NCBI GenBank assembly: GCA_946479035.1
Contig: CAMLDW010000036.1
Coordinates: 1-22,131, forward strand
Reading direction: 5' to 3'
Length of the DNA: 22,131 bases
Origin: an uncultured Chthonomonadaceae bacterium
Lineage (GTDB): Bacteria > Armatimonadota > Fimbriimonadia > Fimbriimonadales > Fimbriimonadaceae
Shown here: piece after piece, positions 1-7,124 of the stretch
Layout: each line of letters begins with the position of its first letter
How positions within the stretch are numbered: position 1 is the stretch's first letter
Translations under genes and position numbers: made by a program
Notes under the pieces: model-generated
The model's input: the letters and a program-made list of their open reading frames with translations, nothing else
Told to the model about the DNA's origin: nothing
Database searches by the model: none

Positions 1-29
1 AATCCCACAGGGAGTGAACTTGAATGGAG

Positions 30-59
30 GCGGGCCGGGCTCTAAAGAGCCCGGCCCGC
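30..59 (-). terminator. strong GC hairpin after the RRM gene, possible terminator
   Basis: A perfect inverted repeat of 14 bp with a 2-nt centre (in practice about 13 bp with a TAAA loop) lies 24 bp beyond the stop codon of the RRM gene. On the minus strand the bases that follow are not a T-run, so this is not a textbook intrinsic terminator. It may stop transcription without a U-tract, or protect the 3' end of the mRNA. The hairpin itself is certain; the role is inferred from position. Confidence 0.6.
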
Positions 60-82
60 GTGAAGTGGAGAGAGAGCCGCGC

Positions 83-436
83 TTACCAGCGGTTGCCGCG
101 GCCGCCGCTCTTGCGATTGCCGCTGCCGCCGCCGTATCCGCCGCCGCTGCCGCCGCTGCGACCGCCGCCACCGCCGCCGCCATAACCGCCACCGCCGCCG
201 CCCGTCCGCTCTTCGCGCGGGCGCGCTTCGTTGACGATGATCTTGCGACCTTCGATCTCGGTGTCGTTCATTTCAGAGATCGCGGTAGACGCCTGGTCGT
301 CGCTGACTTCGACAAAGCCGAAGCCGCGGCCGTCCATGACGCGCACCTGCGATGCGCCGTACTTGGCGAAGGCGTCGCGGAGCTTTTGCTCCGTTGTGCC
401 GTAGGAGAGGTTTCCGATGAATAGGTTTTTAGCCAT
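83..436 (-). CDS. RRM-domain RNA-binding protein with glycine-rich tail
   Basis: A 117-aa single-RRM protein of the small bacterial/cyanobacterial Rbp type, expected to bind single-stranded RNA, often in cold or stress adaptation. RNP2 is LFIGNLS at residues 5-11 and RNP1 is GRGFGFVEV at about 45-53, with both aromatic Phe present. The loop between beta-2 and beta-3 is shorter than in most relatives. Residues from about 86 on are a Gly-rich tail with scattered Arg, Tyr and Ser and a basic end, as in RGG-like Rbp tails. The open frame continues upstream to 646, but family alignment and an AAGGA ribosome binding site 4 nt before the ATG at 436 fix this start. No -10 is obvious right before it, so it probably has a 5' UTR. 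Function in RNA binding is confident; targets are unknown. Confidence 0.9.
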   Translation of the reverse strand: MAKNLFIGNLSYGTTEQKLRDAFAKYGASQVRVMDGRGFGFVEVSDDQASTAISEMNDTEIEGRKIIVNEARPREERTGGGGGGYGGGGGGGRSGGSGGGYGGGSGNRKSGGRGNRW

Positions 437-691
437 TTTGTCCTTGAACGCCCGCAGGGACTTGAGAAAAGAGGGGAGAGAAATCAAGGACGAACTGTCG
501 TTGGCTTCTGAGCCGTTCACTCGTGCGCAGCGCGCGTTACGTTGTGTATTGTGGCAGTTGTGGCCCGGAACATCCGCCAAAGGTCTGCTTTGAACCTGAA
601 ACGAGGTAGCATGGGAGCCTCTCCCTTCGGTAGGCGGACTCCCCAAAGGGCAAGTCCAGTGTGGACCGCGCGGATTGCGTATGGAGCATGC

Positions 692-922
692 ATGAGCCTA
701 TCGGCAACTACCATCGAAGAGATCTGGAACCGTGCCCAGAAGGTCTACGGTTACGACGGTTCGACCTGGCGCACCGACGCTTTCGGGTCCCCGATCCTGC
801 ACGACGACTATGGGAACCGCGAGTCGCGCTACGGGTGGGTGATCGGCCGGATCCGCCGGCCCGACCCAGCGAGGGAAGACTGCAGCGCCGACTTCCGCGC
901 GATCCAATGGCAGAACGTCTGA
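692..922 (+). CDS. small HNH-endonuclease-like protein lacking the Asp-His pair
   Basis: A 76-aa protein. The layout W(x)3AQ...Y...WR.DAFG..I...YGN..S.YGW.I..I...DFR..QWQN closely follows small HNH nucleases, where the core reads YGWEIDHI and the end reads NLRPLQWxNN. Here the core is YGWVIGRI: Asp and His are replaced by Gly52 and Arg53, and the final Asn pair is reduced. The scaffold is kept while the metal/catalytic residues are gone, so nuclease activity is unlikely; DNA binding or decay are the alternatives. GGAG lies 5 nt before the ATG at 692, which supports the start. The frame is open further upstream to 542, but that part is not family-like. The stop lies 4 bp from the convergent ABM gene. 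Family assignment is from memory of the motif. Confidence 0.6.
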   Translation: MSLSATTIEEIWNRAQKVYGYDGSTWRTDAFGSPILHDDYGNRESRYGWVIGRIRRPDPAREDCSADFRAIQWQNV

Positions 923-928
923 CGTTCT
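912..928. other. 8-bp inverted repeat across two convergent stop codons
   Basis: AGAACGTC-T-GACGTTCT is a perfect inverted repeat that contains the plus-strand stop codon at 920-922 and reaches into the minus-strand stop at 927-929. The loop would be only about 3 nt and there is no U-tract, so a terminator role is weak. Confidence 0.3.
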
Positions 929-1208
929 AGGCGAAGTCCTCGACGACGGTCATGAACCGGAGCTCTGGTGGATTGATCACTCCGGCGTCGCGCATGGTCT
1001 GTCGCAGCTCGGAGGACTCCACAAAGCTCCTTGCTCCGTCGGCGTCGCTCCAGGCAAAGATGATCGCGATGTCGTTCGGGTCCGAGACCGTGCGGTAGAT
1101 GGTGCCACCGAGGCAGCCGTGCCCGGACCTTTCGGAAGCGTGCGCGTCGAAGTGCTTCTTCCACTTGTCGTAGTCGCGGACCTTGTGCCGGATGAGGAGG
1201 TGGGTCAT
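927..1208 (-). CDS. small ABM-like dimeric alpha/beta-barrel protein
   Basis: A 93-aa protein with the pattern of the antibiotic-biosynthesis-monooxygenase/ferredoxin-like dimeric barrel families: a first strand THLLIRHKV, then DYDKWKKHFDAH, a middle strand IAIIFAWSD, and a helix ending before a last strand FMTVVEDFA. Such proteins act as small oxygenases, cyclases or unassigned stress proteins, and this one has no residue that fixes an activity. The start at 1208 is the first ATG that gives a family-sized protein; the longer open frame to 1484 overlaps the methyltransferase gene. A TAACGT hexamer ends 16 nt before the ATG, and a TAAAAT lies at 1289-1294, so the gene probably has its own promoter although it follows the methyltransferase on the same strand (98-bp gap). 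Confidence 0.75.
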   Translation of the reverse strand: MTHLLIRHKVRDYDKWKKHFDAHASERSGHGCLGGTIYRTVSDPNDIAIIFAWSDADGARSFVESSELRQTMRDAGVINPPELRFMTVVEDFA

Positions 1209-1288
1209 GGGGTCACCGAACCGGACGTTACCGGTTCTTGGCGCCCATGACGGGCCAAAGGTCGAACATGGGGAGTCAGCCCCGTGCG

Positions 1289-1294
1289 ATTTTA
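1289..1294 (-). promoter_or_regulatory. possible -10 (TAAAAT) upstream of the ABM-like gene
   Basis: Read on the minus strand the hexamer is TAAAAT, a good -10 match, in the gap between the methyltransferase stop and the ABM-like gene. It would give a leader of about 75 nt. TAACGT at 1225-1230 is a competing site closer to the start. Confidence 0.3.
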
Positions 1295-1306
1295 GGAACT
1301 CCCTAC

Positions 1307-2095
1307 TCAGTTGCGCACGAAGACAGCGAGTGAGCCTGCGCCGGGGATCCGGCGGAAGCGCGCTGAATCGCTCTTCTCGATCTCGGCGATGAGGCGGCCC
1401 ACGTCCGCTATGTCGGTGGAGTTCGGCCTGTTGGCGACGGCGTCGTGGAACACCATCGCGCCACTGGGCTTGAGCGACGCGCACCAGTGGTCGTAGTCCT
1501 TCTTGACCCCCTCGTAGCTGTGGTCGCCGTCGATGAAGAGCAGGTCGTAGCCTTCGGGGTCGGGCTTGATGGTGTTCGCGTCAGCGACGACCAGCTCGAC
1601 GCGATCGGAGACGCCGAGCCGTTCCAGTGCGCGACGGAGCGACGCGTCGTCCTTGGGCGCGATGTCTATGGATGTGACGCGGGCGCCTTCGCCGCCAGCG
1701 ATCGCGAGAAGGACGGTGGAACCGCCGACGAGCCGGCCGATCTCAAGGACCCGCGGTCTCGGCCTTGCGCTGGCAAGCTTGAAGAGCTGCGCGGCCTCGT
1801 CGAGGTCCATACGCAGGACCCCGCGGTTCGTCGGGTTGCAGTGGAAGAGCCAGGCGCAGTCCTCGAAACGCTTCGGCTGCTCGGCGGGGAACTTGGCGGT
1901 CTCGAACGTGAACCTTCCGGTGTCGAGCGCGCGCACGAGCACCATCGGCCTGTGCTTGGCGACGAAGCGGATCCAGCGCTTAGAGACGCCGTGCGCGCCG
2001 ACGTCGGCGAGCCACTCGGCAAAGCCGCCTGAGCCGTTTTGTCCGGTGTTGGTTTCGTCTTGGGTCTTTGACAAGGCTGGCGGCGAGGTTACCAT
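1307..2095 (-). CDS. class I SAM-dependent methyltransferase
   Basis: A 262-aa protein of the Methyltransf_24/CmcI-like kind. The SAM-binding motif I VLEIGRLVGGST is at residues 116-127, an acidic strand end SIDIAP at 142-147, VVADAN at 169-174, and the family hallmark LLFIDGDHSYEGV at 185-197, followed by MVFHDAV at 214-220. It should transfer a methyl group from S-adenosylmethionine; the substrate (often a sugar, small molecule or exopolysaccharide) cannot be read from sequence. The frame is open upstream to 2434, but that part overlaps the divergent gene starting at 2150, so the ATG at 2095 is preferred. The 54-bp divergent gap holds TATCTT on the minus strand, which would give a leader of about 40 nt. 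Confidence 0.85.
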   Translation of the reverse strand: MVTSPPALSKTQDETNTGQNGSGGFAEWLADVGAHGVSKRWIRFVAKHRPMVLVRALDTGRFTFETAKFPAEQPKRFEDCAWLFHCNPTNRGVLRMDLDEAAQLFKLASARPRPRVLEIGRLVGGSTVLLAIAGGEGARVTSIDIAPKDDASLRRALERLGVSDRVELVVADANTIKPDPEGYDLLFIDGDHSYEGVKKDYDHWCASLKPSGAMVFHDAVANRPNSTDIADVGRLIAEIEKSDSARFRRIPGAGSLAVFVRN

Positions 2096-2138
2096 CGCGC
2101 GTTTTGCTTTTTGGGTCAACGCCGTTCGACGAATGCCG

Positions 2139-2144
2139 TAAGAT
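2139..2144 (+). promoter_or_regulatory. -10-like TAAGAT, 5 nt before the start at 2150
   Basis: TAAGAT ends 5 nt before the ATG, so transcription would begin at or next to the start codon. The following A makes TAAGATA, whose reverse complement TATCTTA is also a -10 match pointing at the methyltransferase gene. No TTGACA-like -35 is visible at 16-18 bp. An AAGG also sits before the ATG, so a short-leader alternative exists. Confidence 0.5.
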
Positions 2145-2149
2145 AAGGC

Positions 2150-2926
2150 ATGGATCGGCGGTTTTCGGACGCGGAGGTGGCGGAGATCCTCTCTGCTGCG
2201 GCGCAGCGGGAGGAAGGAGGAGGCAAGGAGGGGTGGACCTCCGACCAAGTGCTCGCGATGGCCGCAGAGCTCGGGATCGACCCGGAGAGCGTCCGCGCCG
2301 AGATGGTGCGCTCTCGTCCGGCCGTCGAGCCCGCTGGCGGAACAACCGAGCTCATTCCGGGCCGGTTTCCGGGCGTAGGAGCACCGAAAGGACTGCACTT
2401 CCGCCGCCGGATGAGGGGAGCGCTGCCGGAGCACGCGCTCGATGACGTCGCGGAGGACGCGCGGAGGAGCTTTACGAAGCTAAAGCGGCTGGAGCGCCGG
2501 CCGGACGAGCTGATCGTCGAGGGCACGTTCTATGATGCGGACGCGACGGTGTTCGTAGAGGTCGGTCCGAAGTACTCCTCCATTGAGTTCCGCCTGGACT
2601 TTGGACGGCTCGCACGTGTCGTTCACATCGTGTGGCAGATCGTCGGGTTCATGTTCACGATGTACGTGTGGACCAGTTCGCATACAACTGGAGGGCCGTG
2701 GGTGTTCATCCCGCTTTTGATATTCTCAGCCTTTGCCTATTTGTTGTCGCTCTTGACGGTAGGAATCGCTTGCCGACGCACGGTGGCGAGGGCGGAGAAG
2801 GCGTTCGAGCTACAGTCCAACCGCGCGGCGCGGATGCTGTATGCGACGCACCCTGAGCTAGCGGCGGAATCGGACGCCGCACACGAGCAGGCTAAGCTCC
2901 AGACGCGGCTAAGGTCACAGACCTGA
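2150..2926 (+). CDS. two-helix membrane protein, function unknown
   Basis: A 258-aa protein. The N-terminal 55 residues read as a small helical module seen in front of various bacterial membrane proteins: FSDAEVAEIL, then WTSDQVLAMAAELGIDPESV at about 29-48, which resembles a SHOCT-like regulator or oligomerisation helix. Two strongly hydrophobic segments lie at about 158-176 and 183-206, and the C-terminal 50 residues are charged and helical. No catalytic motif is seen. The ATG at 2150 follows the -10-like TAAGAT and an AAGG; no better start exists. The permease gene starts 16 bp after the stop but has its own -10-like site, so an operon is possible, not proven. Confidence 0.7.
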   Translation: MDRRFSDAEVAEILSAAAQREEGGGKEGWTSDQVLAMAAELGIDPESVRAEMVRSRPAVEPAGGTTELIPGRFPGVGAPKGLHFRRRMRGALPEHALDDVAEDARRSFTKLKRLERRPDELIVEGTFYDADATVFVEVGPKYSSIEFRLDFGRLARVVHIVWQIVGFMFTMYVWTSSHTTGGPWVFIPLLIFSAFAYLLSLLTVGIACRRTVARAEKAFELQSNRAARMLYATHPELAAESDAAHEQAKLQTRLRSQT

Positions 2927-2929
2927 GGC

Positions 2930-2935
2930 CATAAT
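2930..2935 (+). promoter_or_regulatory. -10-like CATAAT, 7 nt before the GTG at 2943
   Basis: CATAAT matches the TATAAT consensus at five of six positions and ends 7 nt before the proposed GTG start. This supports both that start and a leaderless transcript within a 16-bp gap between same-strand genes. No Shine-Dalgarno sits at normal distance. Confidence 0.4.
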
Positions 2936-2942
2936 CGGTTCC

Positions 2943-3797
2943 GTGGCCGTCGGCGCTCGCGCTTCTTTGGGAAACAGGCTGTGGAAGCCTTTGTTCAGCT
3001 ACGCGTCGATGGCATTGCTTGCGGCGTTCCTGATGGCGCCATTCGTGTGGATGCTGCTGGTGAGCCTTCAGCCGAACCGCTCACCGATCCCGGAACTGCG
3101 CGACATGTGGCCGAAGCAGGCGCACTGGGAGAACTACGCGACGGTGCTGACGCAGAGCGAGGTCCCGGTAGGGCGGTTCTTCTTCAATTCGCTCTTCGTC
3201 GCGGCGTGCGTGGTGGTGGGGCAGCTCTTTGTGTGCAGCCTTGCGGCGTACGGCTTTGCGCGGCTGAGGTTCTGGGGGCGGGACGGAGTGTTCATCGGGT
3301 TTCTGCTGAGCATGATGTTCGCGGGCCCCGTCACTCAGATACCCGTCTATCTGATGATGCGCAGCTTTGGGTGGCTGGACACTTATCTCGCGCTGATCGT
3401 GCCTGGAGTGAGCAGCGCGTTCTCGATCTTTTTGTTGCGGCAGTTCTTCGCGCAGATCCCGCTGGAGCTGGACGAGGCCGCGCGGCTCGATGGGGCCGGT
3501 GAGTTCACGATCTATTGGAAGCTCGTGCTGCCGATGTCGCGCGCGGCGCTCGCGACGGCAGGGGTCTTCACATTCATCGGCGTGTGGACGGACTTCTTCT
3601 GGCCGTTGCTAGCGACCGACTCGCTGCACATGCGCACATTAGAGGTGGGCCTGAGCATCTTCAAGAACAGCTACGGCGGCACGAACTGGCCGCTGCAGAT
3701 GACGGCGGCGGTCGTCGTGATGGTCCCGATCCTGGTCGTGTTCCTCTCGTTACAGCGTCACTTTGTGAAGGGGATCACGATGGGGAGCATCAAGTAG
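2943..3797 (+). CDS. carbohydrate ABC transporter permease (MalG type)
   Basis: A 284-aa inner-membrane permease of the binding-protein-dependent type that imports sugars or oligosaccharides. About six hydrophobic segments are visible (near 22-42, 83-105, 116-136, 147-167, 200-220 and 253-272). The cytoplasmic EAA loop is DEAARLDGAGEFTIYWKLVLP at about 177-197, which contacts the ATPase. The C-terminus, VKGITMGSIK, is typical of MalG-like CUT1 permeases. The start is GTG at 2943; the next in-frame ATG would remove the cytoplasmic N-terminus. No MalF-like partner, binding protein or ATPase is in the window, so its partners must be elsewhere or it is a remnant. The following gene encodes a carbohydrate-surface-type protein, which fits sugar uptake but does not prove a link. 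Confidence 0.85.
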   Translation: MAVGARASLGNRLWKPLFSYASMALLAAFLMAPFVWMLLVSLQPNRSPIPELRDMWPKQAHWENYATVLTQSEVPVGRFFFNSLFVAACVVVGQLFVCSLAAYGFARLRFWGRDGVFIGFLLSMMFAGPVTQIPVYLMMRSFGWLDTYLALIVPGVSSAFSIFLLRQFFAQIPLELDEAARLDGAGEFTIYWKLVLPMSRAALATAGVFTFIGVWTDFFWPLLATDSLHMRTLEVGLSIFKNSYGGTNWPLQMTAAVVVMVPILVVFLSLQRHFVKGITMGSIK

Positions 3798-3828
3798 AGC
3801 CTGAAGGTTCAGCGACGGCGGCCTCAAG

Positions 3829-3834
3829 TACAAT
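3829..3834 (+). promoter_or_regulatory. -10-like TACAAT, 9 nt before the start at 3844
   Basis: TACAAT matches the -10 consensus at five of six positions. Transcription would start 2-3 nt before the ATG, so the mRNA would be near-leaderless. No clear -35 at 17 bp and no clear Shine-Dalgarno. Confidence 0.5.
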
Positions 3835-3843
3835 CCTGGGCAG

Positions 3844-6240
3844 ATGATGCTCCCTGCGATAGTCGCCATGGTCGTCGAAGGACAAGGCACTCAGCAATAC
3901 GTCATGAAGCCGGGGGACGTGATTACGAGCTCGGCGGCGATCTCGCGCCGCGACTATATTTTCGCTGGGCGCGACGAGAGCGGGAAGTCGGGCGCGGTGT
4001 CGATCAAAGGGGACGGCATCACGGTGGACTTCAACGGCGCGACCTTGCGCGGGAGCGGCCCCGAGACGCAACCGGACGAGCGCTCAGGCACGGGGCTCTA
4101 CATAGAAGGGAAGAACGTCACGGTCAAGAACCTGAGCGTGCACGGTTACAAGCTCGGCATCGTCGCGCGCAACTCGCCCGGCCTCAAGGTGATCAACTGC
4201 GACGCCTCTTACAACTGGAAGCAGCACTTGCTGAGCACGCTCGACCGAGAAGACGGCAGCGACTGGATGTCGTACCACACGAACGAAAAGGACGAGTGGG
4301 TGGGCTACGGCGCGGCGATCTACCTGCGCGGTTGCGACGGGTTCGAAGTCAAGGGGTGCAGCGCGACGGGCGGGCAGTGCGGCCTGATGATGACCGAGTG
4401 CAACGAGGGTCTGGTGTGGAACAACGACTTTTCGTTCCTCAGCGGCATCGGGATCGGGATGTACCGCTCGAGCAAGAACCGAGTGATGCACAACAACGTC
4501 GACTGGTGCGTGCGCGGCTATTCGCACGGCGTGTACAACCGAGGGCAGGACTCGGCGGGGATCTTGATCTATGAGCAGTCGAACGACAACGTGTTCGCCT
4601 ACAACTCCGTGACGCATGGCGGCGACGGGTTCTTCCTGTGGGCCGGGCAGACGACGATGGACACTGGGAAGGGGGGCTGCAACGGCAACCTGCTCTTCGG
4701 CAACGACTTTTCGCACGCGCCGACGAACGGGATCGAGGCGACGTTCAGCAAGAACACGTTCGTCAACAACCTGGTGCTCGAGTGCTGGCACGGTATCTGG
4801 GCCGGGTACTCGTGGGAGACGAAGGTGATCGCCAACACGTTCGGCCTGAACGCCGAAGGGATCGCTTGGGAGCACGGCCAGGACAACCAGATCCTTTACA
4901 ACACGTTCGACAAGAACCGGACCGCGATAGACATCTGGCAGAAAGACAGCGAGGACCCAAACTGGGGCTACGCCAAGCAGCGGGACACCCGCAGCCGCGA
5001 TAACACGGTCTCCTATAACGTGTTCCGAGACACCGTCGGCCCGGTCGTGCGACTGAGCCGGTCGCTCAACTTCCGCTTCCTCAACAACCAGGTCCAGCGA
5101 ACGACGTTTCTCATCAACACGGAGAAGGAGACCGACGGCCTCACCATCGCGGGGAACAAGTTCACGGTGCCGTTCCGGATCCCGCTGCCGGTCGAAGGCG
5201 AGAACCAGATGGAGATCGACGCCTCGGCGATGCCGGCGCTGACCGCGATGACGGACAGTGGAAACCTGGTGCGCACGCAGGAGAAGGAGGGCGCCGAGTA
5301 CTTGAAGCAGTTCCAGACCGATTGGGACCCGTTCTTGAATAACGCAAGCGACCAGTCAGCGGCGCACGACGTCGCGATGGTGTACCGCCCTGAGCCTCTG
5401 GAGGGAGGAAAGAACCCGTTCCTCAAGCCGGACGCGCCACGCGGGCGCAAGACGATCCTTATCGACGAGTGGGGGCCGTACGACTTCCGCTCGCCGCTGA
5501 TGTGGCCGACTGCGACGTACGTCAAGCAAGGGAACGTCACTCTGAACGCACAGGGGATCGAACTGCGCGAAGGGCAGGTCCTGGAACAGCACTTCGACCT
5601 CTTGGGGCCGAAAGGGACTTGGCGGCTAGGATCGACGCGCGGCGTGAGCAGCGTTTCAGCGAACAGCGGCACTGTGCCTGGCACTTTCGTCGCGCGCATG
5701 GAGGCGGGGAAGGCGACCGACGTCTATATCGAGCTGATCTACACAGGGCCGGAGACGACCGACGTCCGCGGCGTGACGACTCCTGCCGGCAAGCCGGTCA
5801 AGTTCTCTTATTCGAAGTTCTTCGCGCCGATATCTTGGAGCATCAAGTGGTTCGGATACGACTCCGCGACGGAAGACCCGCGGAACAACGACGCGTGGAA
5901 GCGGATCATGACGCAGCTCCCGCTCAACTCGACGAAGACTGCGGAACTGAACTACGCCTGGGGCGGCTCACCGGCCACGAACGTGCCTGGAGACCACTTC
6001 TTGACTCTTGCCGAGGGGTCGTTCGAGATCTCTCAGGGGGAGTACGACCTCGAGGTGACGAGCGACGATGGCGTGCGCGTCTATTTGGACGGCAAGGTCG
6101 TGCTCGAGGACTGGACCTGGCACCCGCCGAAGACGCAGACCGTCGCGGTGCGGCTCGGCGGCAAGCACACCCTGCGCGTGGAGCACTTCGAGCTCGACGG
6201 CTACTCGGCGCTGAAGGTCGTCATCAAGCGCAAGCGCTGA
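3844..6240 (+). CDS. exported right-handed beta-helix protein with C-terminal PA14 domain
   Basis: A 798-aa protein. A short hydrophobic N-terminus (MLPAIVAMVV) without a charged n-region looks like a minimal signal peptide. Residues about 50-445 are parallel beta-helix repeats with the usual Asn ladder and phrases such as VWNNDFS, VFAYNSV, LLFGNDFS, FVNNLVL, VIANTF and ILYNTF, as in NosD/pectate-lyase-like surface proteins. Residues about 660-795 form a PA14 domain: YDLEVTSDDGVRVYLDGKVV and a Trp-rich strand before a final beta pair, a carbohydrate-binding fold. This suggests a polysaccharide lyase, epimerase or glycan-binding protein, but I see no motif that fixes a reaction. The ATG-ATG at 3844 follows a -10-like TACAAT. 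The gene ends 4 bp from the convergent exported protein. Confidence 0.8.
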   Translation: MMLPAIVAMVVEGQGTQQYVMKPGDVITSSAAISRRDYIFAGRDESGKSGAVSIKGDGITVDFNGATLRGSGPETQPDERSGTGLYIEGKNVTVKNLSVHGYKLGIVARNSPGLKVINCDASYNWKQHLLSTLDREDGSDWMSYHTNEKDEWVGYGAAIYLRGCDGFEVKGCSATGGQCGLMMTECNEGLVWNNDFSFLSGIGIGMYRSSKNRVMHNNVDWCVRGYSHGVYNRGQDSAGILIYEQSNDNVFAYNSVTHGGDGFFLWAGQTTMDTGKGGCNGNLLFGNDFSHAPTNGIEATFSKNTFVNNLVLECWHGIWAGYSWETKVIANTFGLNAEGIAWEHGQDNQILYNTFDKNRTAIDIWQKDSEDPNWGYAKQRDTRSRDNTVSYNVFRDTVGPVVRLSRSLNFRFLNNQVQRTTFLINTEKETDGLTIAGNKFTVPFRIPLPVEGENQMEIDASAMPALTAMTDSGNLVRTQEKEGAEYLKQFQTDWDPFLNNASDQSAAHDVAMVYRPEPLEGGKNPFLKPDAPRGRKTILIDEWGPYDFRSPLMWPTATYVKQGNVTLNAQGIELREGQVLEQHFDLLGPKGTWRLGSTRGVSSVSANSGTVPGTFVARMEAGKATDVYIELIYTGPETTDVRGVTTPAGKPVKFSYSKFFAPISWSIKWFGYDSATEDPRNNDAWKRIMTQLPLNSTKTAELNYAWGGSPATNVPGDHFLTLAEGSFEISQGEYDLEVTSDDGVRVYLDGKVVLEDWTWHPPKTQTVAVRLGGKHTLRVEHFELDGYSALKVVIKRKR

Positions 6241-6244
6241 CCCC

Positions 6245-7066
6245 TCACGTCTTCCGGTAGAGCATGTTCGTGAGCACGAGCTGCACGTTCGCCTCACCGA
6301 TCGTGATGTCGGCCGACGTGTCGGTGATCGCGCTTGAGATCAGGCCGGTCTCGAGGTCGACGAGCATGCTCGTGGCGGAGGCGAGCTTGAGCGATCCGCT
6401 CGCGCTGAAGTCGGGCGATGAGATTTCGAGGTTCGACTTTCCGGTCACGTCGATGGATACGCGCGCGCTGCGCTTGCCGTTGACGTTCGTCACGTCGAGC
6501 AGAGTGTAAGTCACGTCATACACGCCGTCCACTTTGAACGCGTCGCCGGCCGGTGCGAGCGCTGGGGCCAGAAACTGAGTTGCGTCCACCTTCTGGGTCC
6601 ACTTCTCGCCGAGGGTCATCGCCTTTTCCGGCATCATGAGCCCGAGGAAGCCGAGGCAGTTCATCCCGTCGAGGGTCTTTTGGAGCAGCACGCCGACCGG
6701 TTCGAGCGCTGGGTTCGAGACCGAGTGAGTGACTGCGCCGGCTATGCCCTTGCGGCTGAGCGAAAAGCTCAGGTTGACCATCTTCATGGCGGCGCCTGCG
6801 CCGTTGCTGCCGGGGTCCATGCCCTCGTACTCCTCCACGACCGCTTTGACCGGGATCTTCCCGTCCTTCTCTGCGGCGAAAGTGAACGACATGAGCGAGT
6901 TCTGCACGCGCTCGTCGATCTTGTCGGGCGAGTAAGTGACCACGCTAAAGACGTTGCGGTAGTGGACCGTCTCGTCCTCGCGCAACTTGAGCTTGAACTC
7001 GACTGCGGTCTGCGGGGCGGGCGGGGCGAGAGCGGCAAGGGCGAACAGGCTGAGGCTCAGGTTCAT
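6245..7066 (-). CDS. exported protein of unknown function
   Basis: A 273-aa protein with a signal peptide MNLSLSLFALAALAPPAPQ, unusual in having no Lys or Arg before the hydrophobic stretch. The mature part is predicted mainly beta: alternating strands such as FSVVTYSP, KIPVKAVVEEY and SARVSIDVTGKSNLEI, ending in NVQLVLTNML. The tract MTLGEKWTQKVDATQ and the closing region resemble DUF6263-type periplasmic proteins, but I do not claim the family. The start ATG at 7066 has GAAAGG 8 nt upstream and a TATCCT -10-like site 19 nt upstream. It converges with the beta-helix gene with 4 bp between stops and is divergent from the asparaginase gene (58 bp). Confidence 0.75.
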   Translation of the reverse strand: MNLSLSLFALAALAPPAPQTAVEFKLKLREDETVHYRNVFSVVTYSPDKIDERVQNSLMSFTFAAEKDGKIPVKAVVEEYEGMDPGSNGAGAAMKMVNLSFSLSRKGIAGAVTHSVSNPALEPVGVLLQKTLDGMNCLGFLGLMMPEKAMTLGEKWTQKVDATQFLAPALAPAGDAFKVDGVYDVTYTLLDVTNVNGKRSARVSIDVTGKSNLEISSPDFSASGSLKLASATSMLVDLETGLISSAITDTSADITIGEANVQLVLTNMLYRKT

Positions 7067-7085
7067 CGTCGGTACCTTTCAAACG

Positions 7086-7091
7086 AGGATA
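7086..7091 (-). promoter_or_regulatory. -10-like TATCCT upstream of the exported protein gene
   Basis: On the minus strand TATCCT ends 19 nt before the ATG at 7066. The predicted transcript start would be about 12 nt upstream, so the Shine-Dalgarno GAAAGG would lie at the very 5' end of the mRNA. Confidence 0.4.
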
Positions 7092-7112
7092 CAGCATCTA
7101 CGCGCCAGGGGA

Positions 7113-7118
7113 TAAGAT
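7113..7118 (+). promoter_or_regulatory. -10-like TAAGAT, 6 nt before the start at 7125
   Basis: TAAGAT ends 6 nt before the ATG, exactly the distance expected if the A of the start codon is the first transcribed base. The same hexamer precedes the gene at 2150. No Shine-Dalgarno is present. Confidence 0.5.
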
Positions 7119-7124
7119 GGCTGC

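Noticed and set aside
14..424. Ala-rich 136-aa open frame antisense to the RRM gene
   Set aside because: It is the mirror of the Gly-rich tail and RRM coding sequence; the minus-strand protein has a clear RRM.
437..646. 70-residue N-terminal extension of the RRM protein
   Set aside because: Not RRM-like, and AAGGA plus family alignment place the start at 436.
2096..2434. N-terminal extension of the methyltransferase
   Set aside because: It overlaps the divergent gene at 2150, which has the better coding character and its own promoter-like site.
4084..4875. 263-aa minus-strand open frame inside the beta-helix gene
   Set aside because: Low-complexity Val/Arg/Ala shadow of the plus-strand gene with no motif.
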